In this document: in pieces, positions 1 through 8,817 of the stretch | Numbering within the stretch: position 1 is the stretch's first letter | How the letters are laid out: every line of letters begins with the position of its first letter | Assembly: GCF_013373065.1 (NCBI RefSeq) | Contig: NZ_JABXIN010000001.1 | Location: 217,652-281,651 of the forward strand | Direction: 5' to 3' | DNA: 64,000 bases | From: Algoriphagus sp. | Lineage (GTDB): Bacteria; Bacteroidota; Bacteroidia; Cytophagales; Cyclobacteriaceae | Made by a program: the position numbers and the translations under genes | The notes under the pieces: model-generated | The model's database searches: none | Seen by the model: the letters and a program-made list of their open reading frames with translations, nothing else | Told to the model about the DNA's origin: nothing

Positions 1-216
1 TGCAGCATTTAGATTTTTCAAATTCGAAGATTGATTTTCTTTGGCTTCCGCTATGAGCTTGAAAAGGGCATCATGGTTTTGTGAAGCACTTTCCACATAA
101 GATTTCCTAAGAGTATCAATTATGTTTTGTGTCTGAAGGCCCTGTTGAGCTAAAGCCTTGAAAAAGTCTATTTCTTTCGGAAGAATCCAACTTTTTATTT
201 TTTCTAGCATCTTCAT
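1..216 (-). CDS. DUF47/PhoU-like phosphate transport accessory protein (partial)
   Basis: Only the first 72 codons are present; the frame runs open off the left edge. The translation begins MKMLEKIKSWILPKE and continues as a charged, helix-rich sequence (DFFKALAQQGLQTQNIIDTL), which fits the PhoU-like DUF47 family that accompanies PiT transporters. Its start codon overlaps the PiT stop codon by one base (TAATG at 214-218), so the two are translationally coupled. In known cases the DUF47 protein modulates or is required for PiT phosphate uptake. The family call rests on the N-terminus plus the neighbour; the rest cannot be seen. Confidence 0.75.
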   Translation of the reverse strand, partial: MKMLEKIKSWILPKEIDFFKALAQQGLQTQNIIDTLRKSYVESASQNHDALFKLIAEAKENQSSNLKNLNAA

Positions 217-1244
217 TAAAATATTTTGGTCAATAAAAAACTAAATAGAAATCCCAGTAGAAAGGAAATAGGAATATTTAGCAACCAGCCTTTGAGGATG
301 GAATTGGCCACTTGCCAATGCACATGTTTGGGTCTTTCGGCTGCTCCGACCCCCATTAATGAGGTGGTCACCACTTGGGTAGTGGACGTAGGAGCTCCGA
401 TCAAAGAGGAACTCAAAATGACAGTGGCCGCACTAATTTGATCCGCTACGGAATGGATAAGTTTTACTCTATAAATACCAAATCCAACCGTCTTGATAAT
501 GCTCCAGCCACCAAAGAGAGTGCCTAGAGTAATAGACGATGCACAAAGCAAAATCACCCAAGTAGGCACGGTGAATTCAGGATAAATATTGTTGGCTAAA
601 AGGAGCATCCCAATGATACCCATCCCTTTTTGACTATCATTAGTCCCATGACTAAAGGCCAACCAACTTACTGTTGCGTATTGCGTAACAAGGAAAAATT
701 TTTTCAATCTGTAGGTAAACCGATTTAAAGTGACCAAAAAAAGTTTCATGACCAGAAAACCCACCACAAAACCTGCTAATGGGGAAAAGGCGAGTCCAAT
801 TAGAATTTTCGTAAACCCCTCCAATCCTCCATGTTTCAATGCAGAAAATCCCCAATTGATATAGCTACTTCCCAAAGCAAAAATGGTAGCACCAACCAAA
901 CCACTTGTAAGTGAATTGGAAGAGGAGCTGGGTAAACCGAATTTCCAGGTAATCAGATTATAGGAAATAGCAGCCAATATAGCTGACAAAACTACTCGCT
1001 GGGCTAATCCACTACTTACCTGGCTTACATCAACAAATTCCCCAATGGTGTTTGCCACAGCCAAACCACCTAAAAGAGGTCCTAAAAAAGTGAAAGAACA
1101 AACAATGAAAATAGCCCGTCCCGGCGACATAGTTCTTGAAGCAATGGCTGTAGAAACCATATCTGCTGCATCATGGAACCCATTGGTGAAATCGTAAACA
1201 ACTACGAGTGCAATTCCTAAAATGAGGATTAGGTTGATGCCCAT
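216..1244 (-). CDS. PiT-family inorganic phosphate transporter
   Basis: A 342-residue, strongly hydrophobic protein with about ten membrane segments. It carries both halves of the internally duplicated PiT signature: GFHDAADMVSTAI near residues 22-34 and FSHGTNDSQKGMGIIG near 198-213. The family imports phosphate (often as a neutral metal-phosphate) driven by H+ or Na+. The first copy reads GFHDAAD where GFHDAAN is usual, a conservative change. It is followed directly by a DUF47 gene, the standard partner. The length is at the short end for the family but both signature halves are intact. No Pho-type operator was recognised upstream. Confidence 0.93.
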   Translation of the reverse strand: MGINLILILGIALVVVYDFTNGFHDAADMVSTAIASRTMSPGRAIFIVCSFTFLGPLLGGLAVANTIGEFVDVSQVSSGLAQRVVLSAILAAISYNLITWKFGLPSSSSNSLTSGLVGATIFALGSSYINWGFSALKHGGLEGFTKILIGLAFSPLAGFVVGFLVMKLFLVTLNRFTYRLKKFFLVTQYATVSWLAFSHGTNDSQKGMGIIGMLLLANNIYPEFTVPTWVILLCASSITLGTLFGGWSIIKTVGFGIYRVKLIHSVADQISAATVILSSSLIGAPTSTTQVVTTSLMGVGAAERPKHVHWQVANSILKGWLLNIPISFLLGFLFSFLLTKIF

Positions 1245-1268
1245 TCCTGTCTTATTAAGTCATTTGAA

Positions 1269-1649
1269 TTATTTCCCAATAAATTCAAACGCCTCCTCGA
1301 TCTGTGAAACGTCGAAATAACGCTCAATTCTTCCTTCACTCGCTCTTTGAAAAAACAGATTATCAATAGGAATCAAAGCTTTCAAAATCTTCGAATGAGC
1401 AACGATGGCAAGGTGTCCCAATTGCTTATAATGTCTTAGAGCCCAAATCGAGTCTTCCATAAAAGCTTTTACTTGGGTATGGCTTATTTTCATTTCATCA
1501 AGCTTAACCAATACGTTCACTTGCTCAAATCCTTCATCCAATTTCTCTTGAAACCACTTTTGGCAAATTTTCTCATCAGTTTCTGTAAACCCATCGATCA
1601 CTTCCACAGCCAATTGGTTATCCTTAAAGGTTTTAAGTTGTTCGATCAT
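1269..1649 (-). CDS. SpoIIAA-like STAS-fold protein
   Basis: A soluble protein of 126 residues resembling the SpoIIAA-like family (PF11964), whose members have a STAS-like alpha/beta fold. The recognisable segment is HLAIVAHSKILKALIPIDNL near residues 78-97, with alternating strands and amphipathic helices throughout. The biochemical role of this family is not established; binding of small or lipophilic ligands has been proposed. It lies 24 bp upstream of the PiT gene on the same strand, so it probably leads that transcript, but a link to phosphate is only inferred from position. Confidence 0.75.
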   Translation of the reverse strand: MIEQLKTFKDNQLAVEVIDGFTETDEKICQKWFQEKLDEGFEQVNVLVKLDEMKISHTQVKAFMEDSIWALRHYKQLGHLAIVAHSKILKALIPIDNLFFQRASEGRIERYFDVSQIEEAFEFIGK

Positions 1650-1925
1650 GATTTCTATAGTTTAGGAAATAATTGACGTCAACCTATAAATGGGAATAAA
1701 CCATAAGGTTAGGCCATCATTTCAATTACTAAATTAAAATACAGCTATTTCAGCGAATTATCAGGCCCAAGGCAAAAAACTTGCTACCTCTACTTTCCCA
1801 ATTATTCCATTTTCAAAATCCGCTAAATAAGAGTTCCCTCTTAGCTTTTTTTAAAAGAATTGGGAAATCTTCAAAGTAAGCCCCTTTAAAATTTGAATAT
1901 CTAAAAAAAGAAATTAAGGCTTAAT

Positions 1926-2999
1926 CTAATCCCTAGTATTATCCAATTCAATAATCAAAGCTTCTTTTAAAGCATTTGTATTTCCAAAAGAATCAGGATT
2001 GAATTTGTTGTTATTACTCAAAATAATGATGGTTTGATTGGAATCTAAAAACCGCACCAAAACTGAATTTGCACCAAGAATCCCTCCCCTTCGCTCCATG
2101 ATCATTGGTTGTGTTTTTGAAAAAGGATAATTGTAGGTCCAAACACTGTATCCCGAGAAATTGTATTCCGGATAGGATTTATAAAGGAGATCTTTACTTT
2201 CCTTAGAAAGCAATTGATCACTATATAAGGCTTGATCAAACTTTAAAAGATCCATTGCGGTCGAATACATGGATCCGGCTGAAGCATAATTTTCAATAAA
2301 TAGAAATGGGTCCGCATTCCGATTATAATTTTCATCGTATGAAAAGGAATAGGCAAAATCTTTTGGGTATTTCCCCTTTTCTAAAAAGCCTGTTTGTGCC
2401 ATGGCCAATTTATCCAAAATCCTATTTTGAACAGAAGAAGCCCAAGGTCTGCCATCAAACTTTTCGATGATCAATCCTAAGAGCACATAGTCAATATTCG
2501 CATAATTAAATTCCCCAAAAGTATTGAGATCATTGGAAAGGGTTTGCTTTATAAACTCCTCCAAAGAAATTTGGGATGTAGTATAAATTTCAAAGTCCTC
2601 ATTTGGCAAACCGGAAATATGCAGCAACAAATGGTGAACGGTGATTTTATCTGAATTGGGGAGTTCCATTGTTGGAAAAAGCTGATGAAGCGCATCAGTA
2701 AGCTTGACTTGACCTTCCTCCACCAACTGCAAAATGACAATAGCTGTAAATAATTTAGTGATCGATGCGATTCCGAACTTCGTGGAATTTGCTACTGGAA
2801 AAATCTTGTTTTCATCTTTAAAGCCAAAGGACTGGTGGTATATAGGCTCACCTTTTTCAGCAACCAAAACCGTGCCTTCAAAGGCTTGCTGAGACGCTAA
2901 TCGTTGAACAAGCTTTTCAATCGCAACCGCTTTTTCTTGAGCAACGCTCGGAAGGCAGAGAACCAAGAATAAAACTAAAAAATTAAATTTTCTATACAT
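1926..2999 (-). CDS. Beta-lactamase-fold serine hydrolase (class C / PBP type)
   Basis: A 357-residue exported serine hydrolase. Residues 1-20 form a signal peptide ending in PSVAQ. The catalytic SxxK motif is SITK at 79-82 and the YxN motif is YAN at 166-168; a Gly-rich segment RRGGILGAN near residue 305 sits where the third motif lies in this superfamily. Members include carboxypeptidases, esterases and class C beta-lactamases, so substrate cannot be assigned; a peptidoglycan or ester substrate in the periplasm is likely. It follows the GH3 gene by 48 bp on the same strand, which would fit a shared role in cell wall turnover, though that is inference. Confidence 0.85.
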   Translation of the reverse strand: MYRKFNFLVLFLVLCLPSVAQEKAVAIEKLVQRLASQQAFEGTVLVAEKGEPIYHQSFGFKDENKIFPVANSTKFGIASITKLFTAIVILQLVEEGQVKLTDALHQLFPTMELPNSDKITVHHLLLHISGLPNEDFEIYTTSQISLEEFIKQTLSNDLNTFGEFNYANIDYVLLGLIIEKFDGRPWASSVQNRILDKLAMAQTGFLEKGKYPKDFAYSFSYDENYNRNADPFLFIENYASAGSMYSTAMDLLKFDQALYSDQLLSKESKDLLYKSYPEYNFSGYSVWTYNYPFSKTQPMIMERRGGILGANSVLVRFLDSNQTIIILSNNNKFNPDSFGNTNALKEALIIELDNTRD

Positions 3000-3047
3000 A
3001 CCTGTTGACTTTGGGGGAAATAATACTTCTTCCGCGAAATGTTTCCG

Positions 3048-4544
3048 TCAAACAAAAAGTCCTGCCGTTACTTCCTGCGTCTCCTCAAAATTCTGATAAG
3101 CACAAACTACAGCCTCAAAATTGCTTAATTCTCCCAGGTGTTTTAAAGCCAAAGGATTTCCAAAATGAATCAAAATGCAGGACTTACTCTGTGTGAGGCT
3201 TTTGATTTCTTCCAAAATACTTTCATCCATTCCAAACTGATTTAAAGGTTTGTGGCTTGGAACAAAAACCGAAATCAAAACCTTTTCAGCCTGATCTAAA
3301 GATGCGAAATCATAGTCCAGCATCTTTGCAAATCGACTTTTTTGAGAGGTAAAATACTCGCAAAATGCAAGTTTACCAGCATGTGCCAAATCCTGGAGGA
3401 TTTTGGAGTCAATCCTTCCCGAAATTACCGAAACATAGTTTTCAGCCAGACTTTTTTGCAATTTTTGATGAGCATTCCAATCAAAATTCGGAACTGAAAT
3501 TGGTTGGAAATCAAAAATTCCCAATTGCTTTTTTAACCCCATAATTTTTTGGAACACTACTTCCACTTCCTCCTCGGAAGCCTTTTCAGCTATCTTGGTG
3601 ATGCCCTCTTTCACATGATCGGAAAAGCACAAAAGATCATTCCCGGCATGAAAGGCCTCCCATTCCAATTGTCCTGGTTCTGGGAAATGATTCGCCACCG
3701 CTTTCATATTCAAGGCATCTGAAACAACCAAGCCCTTGAAACCCTTTTTCCCTTTCAAAAAATCAGTAATGATCTCCCTACTGATACTTGCGGGTACTTC
3801 CTTTCCTCCACTCAAGGCCGGAACTGCCAAATGCCCCACCATAATCAATTCTACTCCTCGGTCAACCCCATACTGAAAAGGAAACAGTTCTTCGGATTCC
3901 AACTCGCTAAGGGACTTATTCAATATCGGCAACCCCAAATGGGAATCTACTGCTGTATCCCCATGACCCGGAAAATGCTTGAAACAAGCTCCGATTCCTG
4001 CATTTTTCATCCCCTTGTAATTGGCAAAAGCTAAACGGGATACTTTTTCAGGATCATCTCCAAAGGAACGATAGCCGATGACGGGATTATTGGGATTGGT
4101 ATTGACATCCGCACAGGGCGCAAAGTTGAGATGAATCCCAGCACGTTTCAGATCCATACCCATTCGATAGCCTACTTCCTCTACCCATTTTTCAGCATCT
4201 TCCTGCAAAGCTCCTAATGTAATCGCAAAGGGATATTGAGGGGTCTTTTCGATCCGCATGGCCAGACCATACTCCGCATCAATACAGATCAGCAAAGGAA
4301 TCTTGGATATACTTTGGAAACGATTTATCAATCCCACCAACTTTTCCAAGGTACCGTTGAAGTCCAATACCTCTGCCCTACTTTCAAAATTAGCAGCGGC
4401 GGAGTGTCTGCTATGAAAAAAAGTCAAGCTCCCAATTTCCTCTTCCCGAATTAGTTGTACCAACTTTTGGTGATTCTCCTCCGAATCGTGTACAAAAGCT
4501 GCTGGAGAAAAGCATTGAGCTATTTTTTGTTTTTTGGTAAGCAT
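3048..4544 (-). CDS. Glycoside hydrolase family 3, NagZ-like
   Basis: A 498-residue GH3 enzyme. The beta-N-acetylglucosaminidase signature KHFPGHGDTAVDSH lies at 189-202 (its Asp-His pair supplies the acid/base in NagZ enzymes) and the catalytic aspartate is in VVSDALNM near 273-280. A (beta/alpha)8 domain fills roughly residues 1-340, followed by a C-terminal alpha/beta part of about 150 residues without obvious second catalytic function. No signal peptide is visible, suggesting a cytoplasmic muropeptide-recycling role. The C-terminus (ending TAGLFV) appears short compared with two-domain homologues. The serine hydrolase gene follows 48 bp later. Confidence 0.88.
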   Translation of the reverse strand: MLTKKQKIAQCFSPAAFVHDSEENHQKLVQLIREEEIGSLTFFHSRHSAAANFESRAEVLDFNGTLEKLVGLINRFQSISKIPLLICIDAEYGLAMRIEKTPQYPFAITLGALQEDAEKWVEEVGYRMGMDLKRAGIHLNFAPCADVNTNPNNPVIGYRSFGDDPEKVSRLAFANYKGMKNAGIGACFKHFPGHGDTAVDSHLGLPILNKSLSELESEELFPFQYGVDRGVELIMVGHLAVPALSGGKEVPASISREIITDFLKGKKGFKGLVVSDALNMKAVANHFPEPGQLEWEAFHAGNDLLCFSDHVKEGITKIAEKASEEEVEVVFQKIMGLKKQLGIFDFQPISVPNFDWNAHQKLQKSLAENYVSVISGRIDSKILQDLAHAGKLAFCEYFTSQKSRFAKMLDYDFASLDQAEKVLISVFVPSHKPLNQFGMDESILEEIKSLTQSKSCILIHFGNPLALKHLGELSNFEAVVCAYQNFEETQEVTAGLFV

Positions 4545-4608
4545 GGTGCAGAATAAAGGGCAAAAAGAAAAGCGAAATTATTCATTCCGCTCTTCCTTTC
4601 TAGTTTTA

Positions 4609-7140
4609 TCAGCCATTTCCTCTCAAAATCTCCATAGGAGGTTGATTGATGATCTTTCGTCCATTCAACCATCCTAGAATGATGGTCAGCCCGGTAATTC
4701 CTAAATACAAAATCAATGCTTCCGTCCAGGCGGGTCTGAAGGTCATTTCAAAGACAAATAAACTTAATAACCAAGTTGCAATAAAAGACAAAATGATACC
4801 TGACAGGGAAGCCAAACTTCCCAGGAAGAAGTATTCAAGGGTATTGATTTTCTTCACGGTAACAGATGAAGCTCCCAAGGTTCGGAGCAAAATACTTTCC
4901 CGCATTCGTTGATACTTGCTGATAATCAAAGAAGAAATCAGAACCAAAATTCCAGTGGCAATACTGAAAAATGCCATAAACTGAATCACAAAACTGATTT
5001 TGTTCAAAATATCCTCCAGCGTCTCCACAATCACACCCAAGTTGATGACCGAAATATTAGGGAAATCTCGAACCACCTCGGACTGAATTTCGGCCGATTC
5101 TCTGTCATTTTTAGTTCGCGTGATGACCACATGAAATTTCGGTGCTTGTTCCAAAACCCCATTTGGGAAAAGCACAATAAAATTGGTAGAAACCTGATTG
5201 AATTTCACATTTCGAAAGCTTCCAATGTAAGTTTTGATCGGTCTTCCCTGAACGTTAAATTCTATTTCATCCCCGATTTTCAGATTATTTCCTTCTGCGA
5301 AACTGGTAGACAAACTCACAAAAATGGAGTCGCCTCGAGCTCCAACAGGGATTAATTCTCCTTCAGCTAAGGTTTCGGTTTCGATCAAAGTATCTCGGTA
5401 GGTTACCCGGTATTCCCGATTGTACATCCATCGCGAGTAATTTTCCTCATCTGGCAATTCCTCGTTTTCCCGCTTATCAATTCCATTGATTTCATTAAGC
5501 TGCATGGTAACAATTGGAACCTCCTGAATGATCCGCAAGCCTCGACTGGTTACTTTTTCTTTCACTGCTTCCAACTGCGGCGTTTGAATATCAAACATCA
5601 ACAAATTCGGTTGATCCTCTTTACTTGCAAACCGAGCTTCTTCTAACAATTGGTTTTGTAGAAAAAATAGGGTACTAATCATGGCCGTACCCAAACCAAT
5701 CGTAGCAATCAATGAAATGGTTTGGTTATTCGGTCTGTAAAGATTAGCCAGAGCCTGTCGAATCGTGTATCGAAGGGAAATAGGCAAAAACTTTCGAACA
5801 GCCCACATAATCAATTGCCCCACTCCCCATAGGATACCAAAGGCAAAAATCACAAATCCGGTGAAACCCAACGCCAAAGTCAAGGATTTCAATAGATAAA
5901 AACTGAAACCAAAAATAAAGACTACAACCCCGACAATTACTGCCCAACGGTACGGATCTCTAAGCAAAGTAGAATCGGCTGTTTCAGGACGAAGGGTAGC
6001 CATAGGAGACACATTCCGAACCTTTAACAACGGCAACATAGCAAATAAAACAGAAACAAATAGCCCTGTAATGATACCAAAGCCAACCGATAGCCAAGAT
6101 ATTCCTACGGTCACTTCTACTGGTAAGAAATCCTCAAATACGGCAGGAAGAATAAACTGAAGCAAAGTACCTAGGATTGCCCCCAACAAAGCTCCAAAGA
6201 AGCCCATCACTAAGATTTCAAACAAGTAAATCAAAAGCACATCTCGGGAGGAAACACCGAGACATCTTAAAACAGCTACTGAGGCCAATTTTTCTTTTAC
6301 AAAAACATTCACCGCAGAGGCTACTCCCACACAACCTAACAGCAAGGCAATAAAAGCCACTAGGCTTAGGAAGTTGGATAGGTTTTCGAAAGACCGACCT
6401 GTGGAACGCTTTCGATCCTCCACCGTATCCGCATCTATCCGTTCTATCTCCCACTCATCTTCAAAAGGCTCAATCAATGCCTCCACATCAGATCCAGGCT
6501 GAAATTGAAAGTAGCGATTGTACTCTACCCGGCTTCCATACTGAACCAAACCAGTGGCTTCCAAGTATTCCATTGGGATATAGACAGCAGGAGCGACGGT
6601 TGCGGTAATTCCTGTTTGCCCTGGGACCCCTAGCAATTCTCCTACAATCTCAAATTCCAGTTCTCCGACTTTAATTTTATCTCCCACTTCGGCATTGAAC
6701 TGAGCCATTAAGATTTTTTCAACCAAGGCCTTTTGTCCTCCCGAACGGAAATTTTGATCTCCAGAAGCAGGAATTGTTTCCAATCCTCCATAAAATGGGA
6801 AATTACCTTCTAGCGCCCGCACTTGAGTCAATCGACTAGCACCAGTTTGAGGAAAAGCCACCATGGAGGCAAAATTGACTTCCGACGCCATTTGTGTAGC
6901 CATAGAATCAATAGGTTGCTCCCCGATGGGTTTATTGTTTTCCAATACCAAATCCGCCCCCAAAAGCTCTTTGGCCTGATTATCAATATCTGAGGTAAGA
7001 TTCTCCCCAAAACTGCTGATGGCTACCAAGGCAGCTATTCCCACTACAATGGAACTAACAAATAGTAAAAGGCGGGAAATGTTTTTCCGGAAATCCCGGA
7101 AAGCCATTTTCAAAATCCAAGCAAAATCAGGCATGGGCAT
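4609..7140 (-). CDS. ABC transporter permease, YbbP/FtsX type
   Basis: An 843-residue permease with two FtsX domains. A membrane segment near residues 20-40 is followed by a large extracytoplasmic MacB-like domain, then three membrane spans around 255-375, further spans near 395-455, a second extracytoplasmic domain, and three final spans after about residue 715. The cytoplasmic loop SVAVLRCLGVSSRDV and its second copy ESILLRTLGASSVTV are the coupling helices typical of the type VII ABC architecture. It overlaps the ATPase gene by 14 bp. E. coli YbbAP is the closest familiar analogue; the substrate is unknown, and lipid or lipoprotein handling is often suggested. Confidence 0.92.
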   Translation of the reverse strand: MPMPDFAWILKMAFRDFRKNISRLLLFVSSIVVGIAALVAISSFGENLTSDIDNQAKELLGADLVLENNKPIGEQPIDSMATQMASEVNFASMVAFPQTGASRLTQVRALEGNFPFYGGLETIPASGDQNFRSGGQKALVEKILMAQFNAEVGDKIKVGELEFEIVGELLGVPGQTGITATVAPAVYIPMEYLEATGLVQYGSRVEYNRYFQFQPGSDVEALIEPFEDEWEIERIDADTVEDRKRSTGRSFENLSNFLSLVAFIALLLGCVGVASAVNVFVKEKLASVAVLRCLGVSSRDVLLIYLFEILVMGFFGALLGAILGTLLQFILPAVFEDFLPVEVTVGISWLSVGFGIITGLFVSVLFAMLPLLKVRNVSPMATLRPETADSTLLRDPYRWAVIVGVVVFIFGFSFYLLKSLTLALGFTGFVIFAFGILWGVGQLIMWAVRKFLPISLRYTIRQALANLYRPNNQTISLIATIGLGTAMISTLFFLQNQLLEEARFASKEDQPNLLMFDIQTPQLEAVKEKVTSRGLRIIQEVPIVTMQLNEINGIDKRENEELPDEENYSRWMYNREYRVTYRDTLIETETLAEGELIPVGARGDSIFVSLSTSFAEGNNLKIGDEIEFNVQGRPIKTYIGSFRNVKFNQVSTNFIVLFPNGVLEQAPKFHVVITRTKNDRESAEIQSEVVRDFPNISVINLGVIVETLEDILNKISFVIQFMAFFSIATGILVLISSLIISKYQRMRESILLRTLGASSVTVKKINTLEYFFLGSLASLSGIILSFIATWLLSLFVFEMTFRPAWTEALILYLGITGLTIILGWLNGRKIINQPPMEILRGNG

Positions 7141-7804
7141 CCTCCTGTATTTTTCCTCCTTTGATATGAATGATACGCTGGGTTTTAGCAGCCAATTCTG
7201 GATCGTGGGTCACTAAGACAAGGGTAGTGCCTTTTTCTTTGTTCAGGTCAAAAATCAACTTTTCGATCATATCGCCGGTTTCAGTATCCAAATTTCCCGT
7301 CGGCTCGTCGGCGAAAAGGATTTTTGGTTCATTAGCAAAAGCCCGCGCAATGGAAACCCGTTGCTGTTCACCCCCCGATAATTGAGTAGGATAATGCGTT
7401 GCCCGGTCACCTAGACCGACTTTTTTTAATAATTCCAATGCTTTTTCCCGTGCATCCTTTCGTTTTTTCAATTCCAAAGGAACCATCACATTCTCCAAAG
7501 CAGTCAAAGTTGGGAGCAATTGAAAGTTCTGAAAAATAAAACCCACATCCTGATTTCGAACAGCTGCACGCTCATCTTCTGACATGCGTTCCAATGCTTT
7601 TCCATTGAGTTCTACAGAACCGGTCGAAGCGGAATCTAGTCCAGCACAAAGACCCAAAAGGGTGGTCTTTCCACTTCCTGAGGGACCGACGATCGCGAGA
7701 GTTTCCCCTGCTTCAATATTAAAATTTACCTGATCCAAAACAGTGAGGCTTCTGTTACCGCTTTTGTAGGTCTTACCCAGGTCTTTAACTGAAAGAATAT
7801 GCAT
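7127..7804 (-). CDS. ABC transporter ATP-binding protein, YbbA/LolD type
   Basis: A 225-residue ATPase with Walker A GPSGSGKT at 40-47, Q-loop near FQNFQ (91-95), signature LSGGEQQR at 142-149, and Walker B ILFADEP at 162-168 followed by TGNLD. The length and the TGNLD D-loop are typical of LolD/MacB/YbbA ATPases. Its reading frame ends 14 bp inside the FtsX-type permease, so the two make one transporter. The gene is divergent from a TesA-like SGNH hydrolase, the same layout as tesA-ybbA-ybbP in Enterobacteria, which supports YbbA rather than LolD. Confidence 0.93.
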   Translation of the reverse strand: MHILSVKDLGKTYKSGNRSLTVLDQVNFNIEAGETLAIVGPSGSGKTTLLGLCAGLDSASTGSVELNGKALERMSEDERAAVRNQDVGFIFQNFQLLPTLTALENVMVPLELKKRKDAREKALELLKKVGLGDRATHYPTQLSGGEQQRVSIARAFANEPKILFADEPTGNLDTETGDMIEKLIFDLNKEKGTTLVLVTHDPELAAKTQRIIHIKGGKIQEDAHA

Positions 7805-8022
7805 GAATTAATTCTAGTTTAATAGAGAATATGAAGCTTAAAACGCATCTAAACCGCAATGGTTAAATAAAAACCGAATAAAATTCGGCTATCAGCGTGA
7901 AAGTAAACTATTTATTGCTGAAAATTGTACAATAAACTGTTCAGCGGTTGAAATAGGTTCCTATTTGAATTGAAGAGGAAACATTTCTGATGAAAAAGAC
8001 ATTAATAGCAACAAAAAGAAAA

Positions 8023-8709
8023 ATGAAAACTTCTACGTCCATTTCTATATTTTCCTTGATTTTTATAACCCTTTTTGGTTTTAGCTGTGGAGAAAAAAAA
8101 GCCAAAAAGGAAGAGGTCACAACTACGGAGGAGACTACCGCTTCTGTTGAAACTTCAACCGAAACCATCTTATTTTTTGGGAATAGTTTGACTGCTGGCT
8201 ATGGGATCGATAAGGAGGATGCTTTTGCAGGATTGGTTCAGCAACGAATCGATAGCCTGGGATTGAATTATAGAGTAATCAACGGGGGTTTGAGTGGGGA
8301 AACTACTGCAGGAGGCTTAAGTAGATTGGATTGGTTTTTAGAAGATGAGCCTGCCATTTTTGTACTCGAATTGGGAGGAAATGATGGCCTTCGTGGGATA
8401 CTTCTGAGCGAGACAAAAAGTAATTTGGAAAAAATCATCGACAAGGTTCGAGCGAAATATCCCAATACCCATATCATTTTAGCAGGAATGCAAATCCCAC
8501 CAAATATGGGGCAGGAATATACCAATGAATTCAAGGAAATATATCCTACAATAGCTAAGGAGAAAAATGTCACCTTAATTCCTTTCCTTTTAGAAGGCGT
8601 TGCCGGTGATCCTTCCCTCAACCTTCCTGATGGCATCCACCCTACTGAAGAGGGACATCAAATCGTATTTGAAACGATATGGCCATTTATTGAGGAGTTG
8701 ATCAAGTAA
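8023..8709 (+). CDS. TesA-like SGNH/GDSL esterase lipoprotein
   Basis: An arylesterase/thioesterase of the SGNH family. An upstream in-frame ATG at 7990 would add 11 residues; I prefer 8023 because it gives a compact lipoprotein signal with Cys at residue 22 (LFGFSC). Block I reads FFGNSLTAGYG, with the catalytic Ser and Asn in place of the GDS aspartate, a change common in Bacteroidota. Block III is ELGGNDGLRG and the catalytic Asp/His pair is in DGIHPTEEGH near the C-terminus. A Thr/Glu-rich linker follows the lipidated Cys. E. coli TesA is a periplasmic multifunctional esterase; this one is probably membrane-anchored. It is divergent from the YbbA/YbbP-like pair. Confidence 0.88.
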   Translation: MKTSTSISIFSLIFITLFGFSCGEKKAKKEEVTTTEETTASVETSTETILFFGNSLTAGYGIDKEDAFAGLVQQRIDSLGLNYRVINGGLSGETTAGGLSRLDWFLEDEPAIFVLELGGNDGLRGILLSETKSNLEKIIDKVRAKYPNTHIILAGMQIPPNMGQEYTNEFKEIYPTIAKEKNVTLIPFLLEGVAGDPSLNLPDGIHPTEEGHQIVFETIWPFIEELIK

Positions 8710-8817
8710 ACCTTAGGGAAATAAATTTTCGGTTTTGGGCTATTCCATTAGAAAAAGGAAGCCTTTCACTATCTATTTTTTTATCCTATCTTTTGATCTT
8801 AATTAAAATTTTTAAGA

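Noticed and set aside
4909..5355. 148-codon plus-strand frame opposite the FtsX permease
   Set aside because: Antisense to a well-supported permease domain and without motif.
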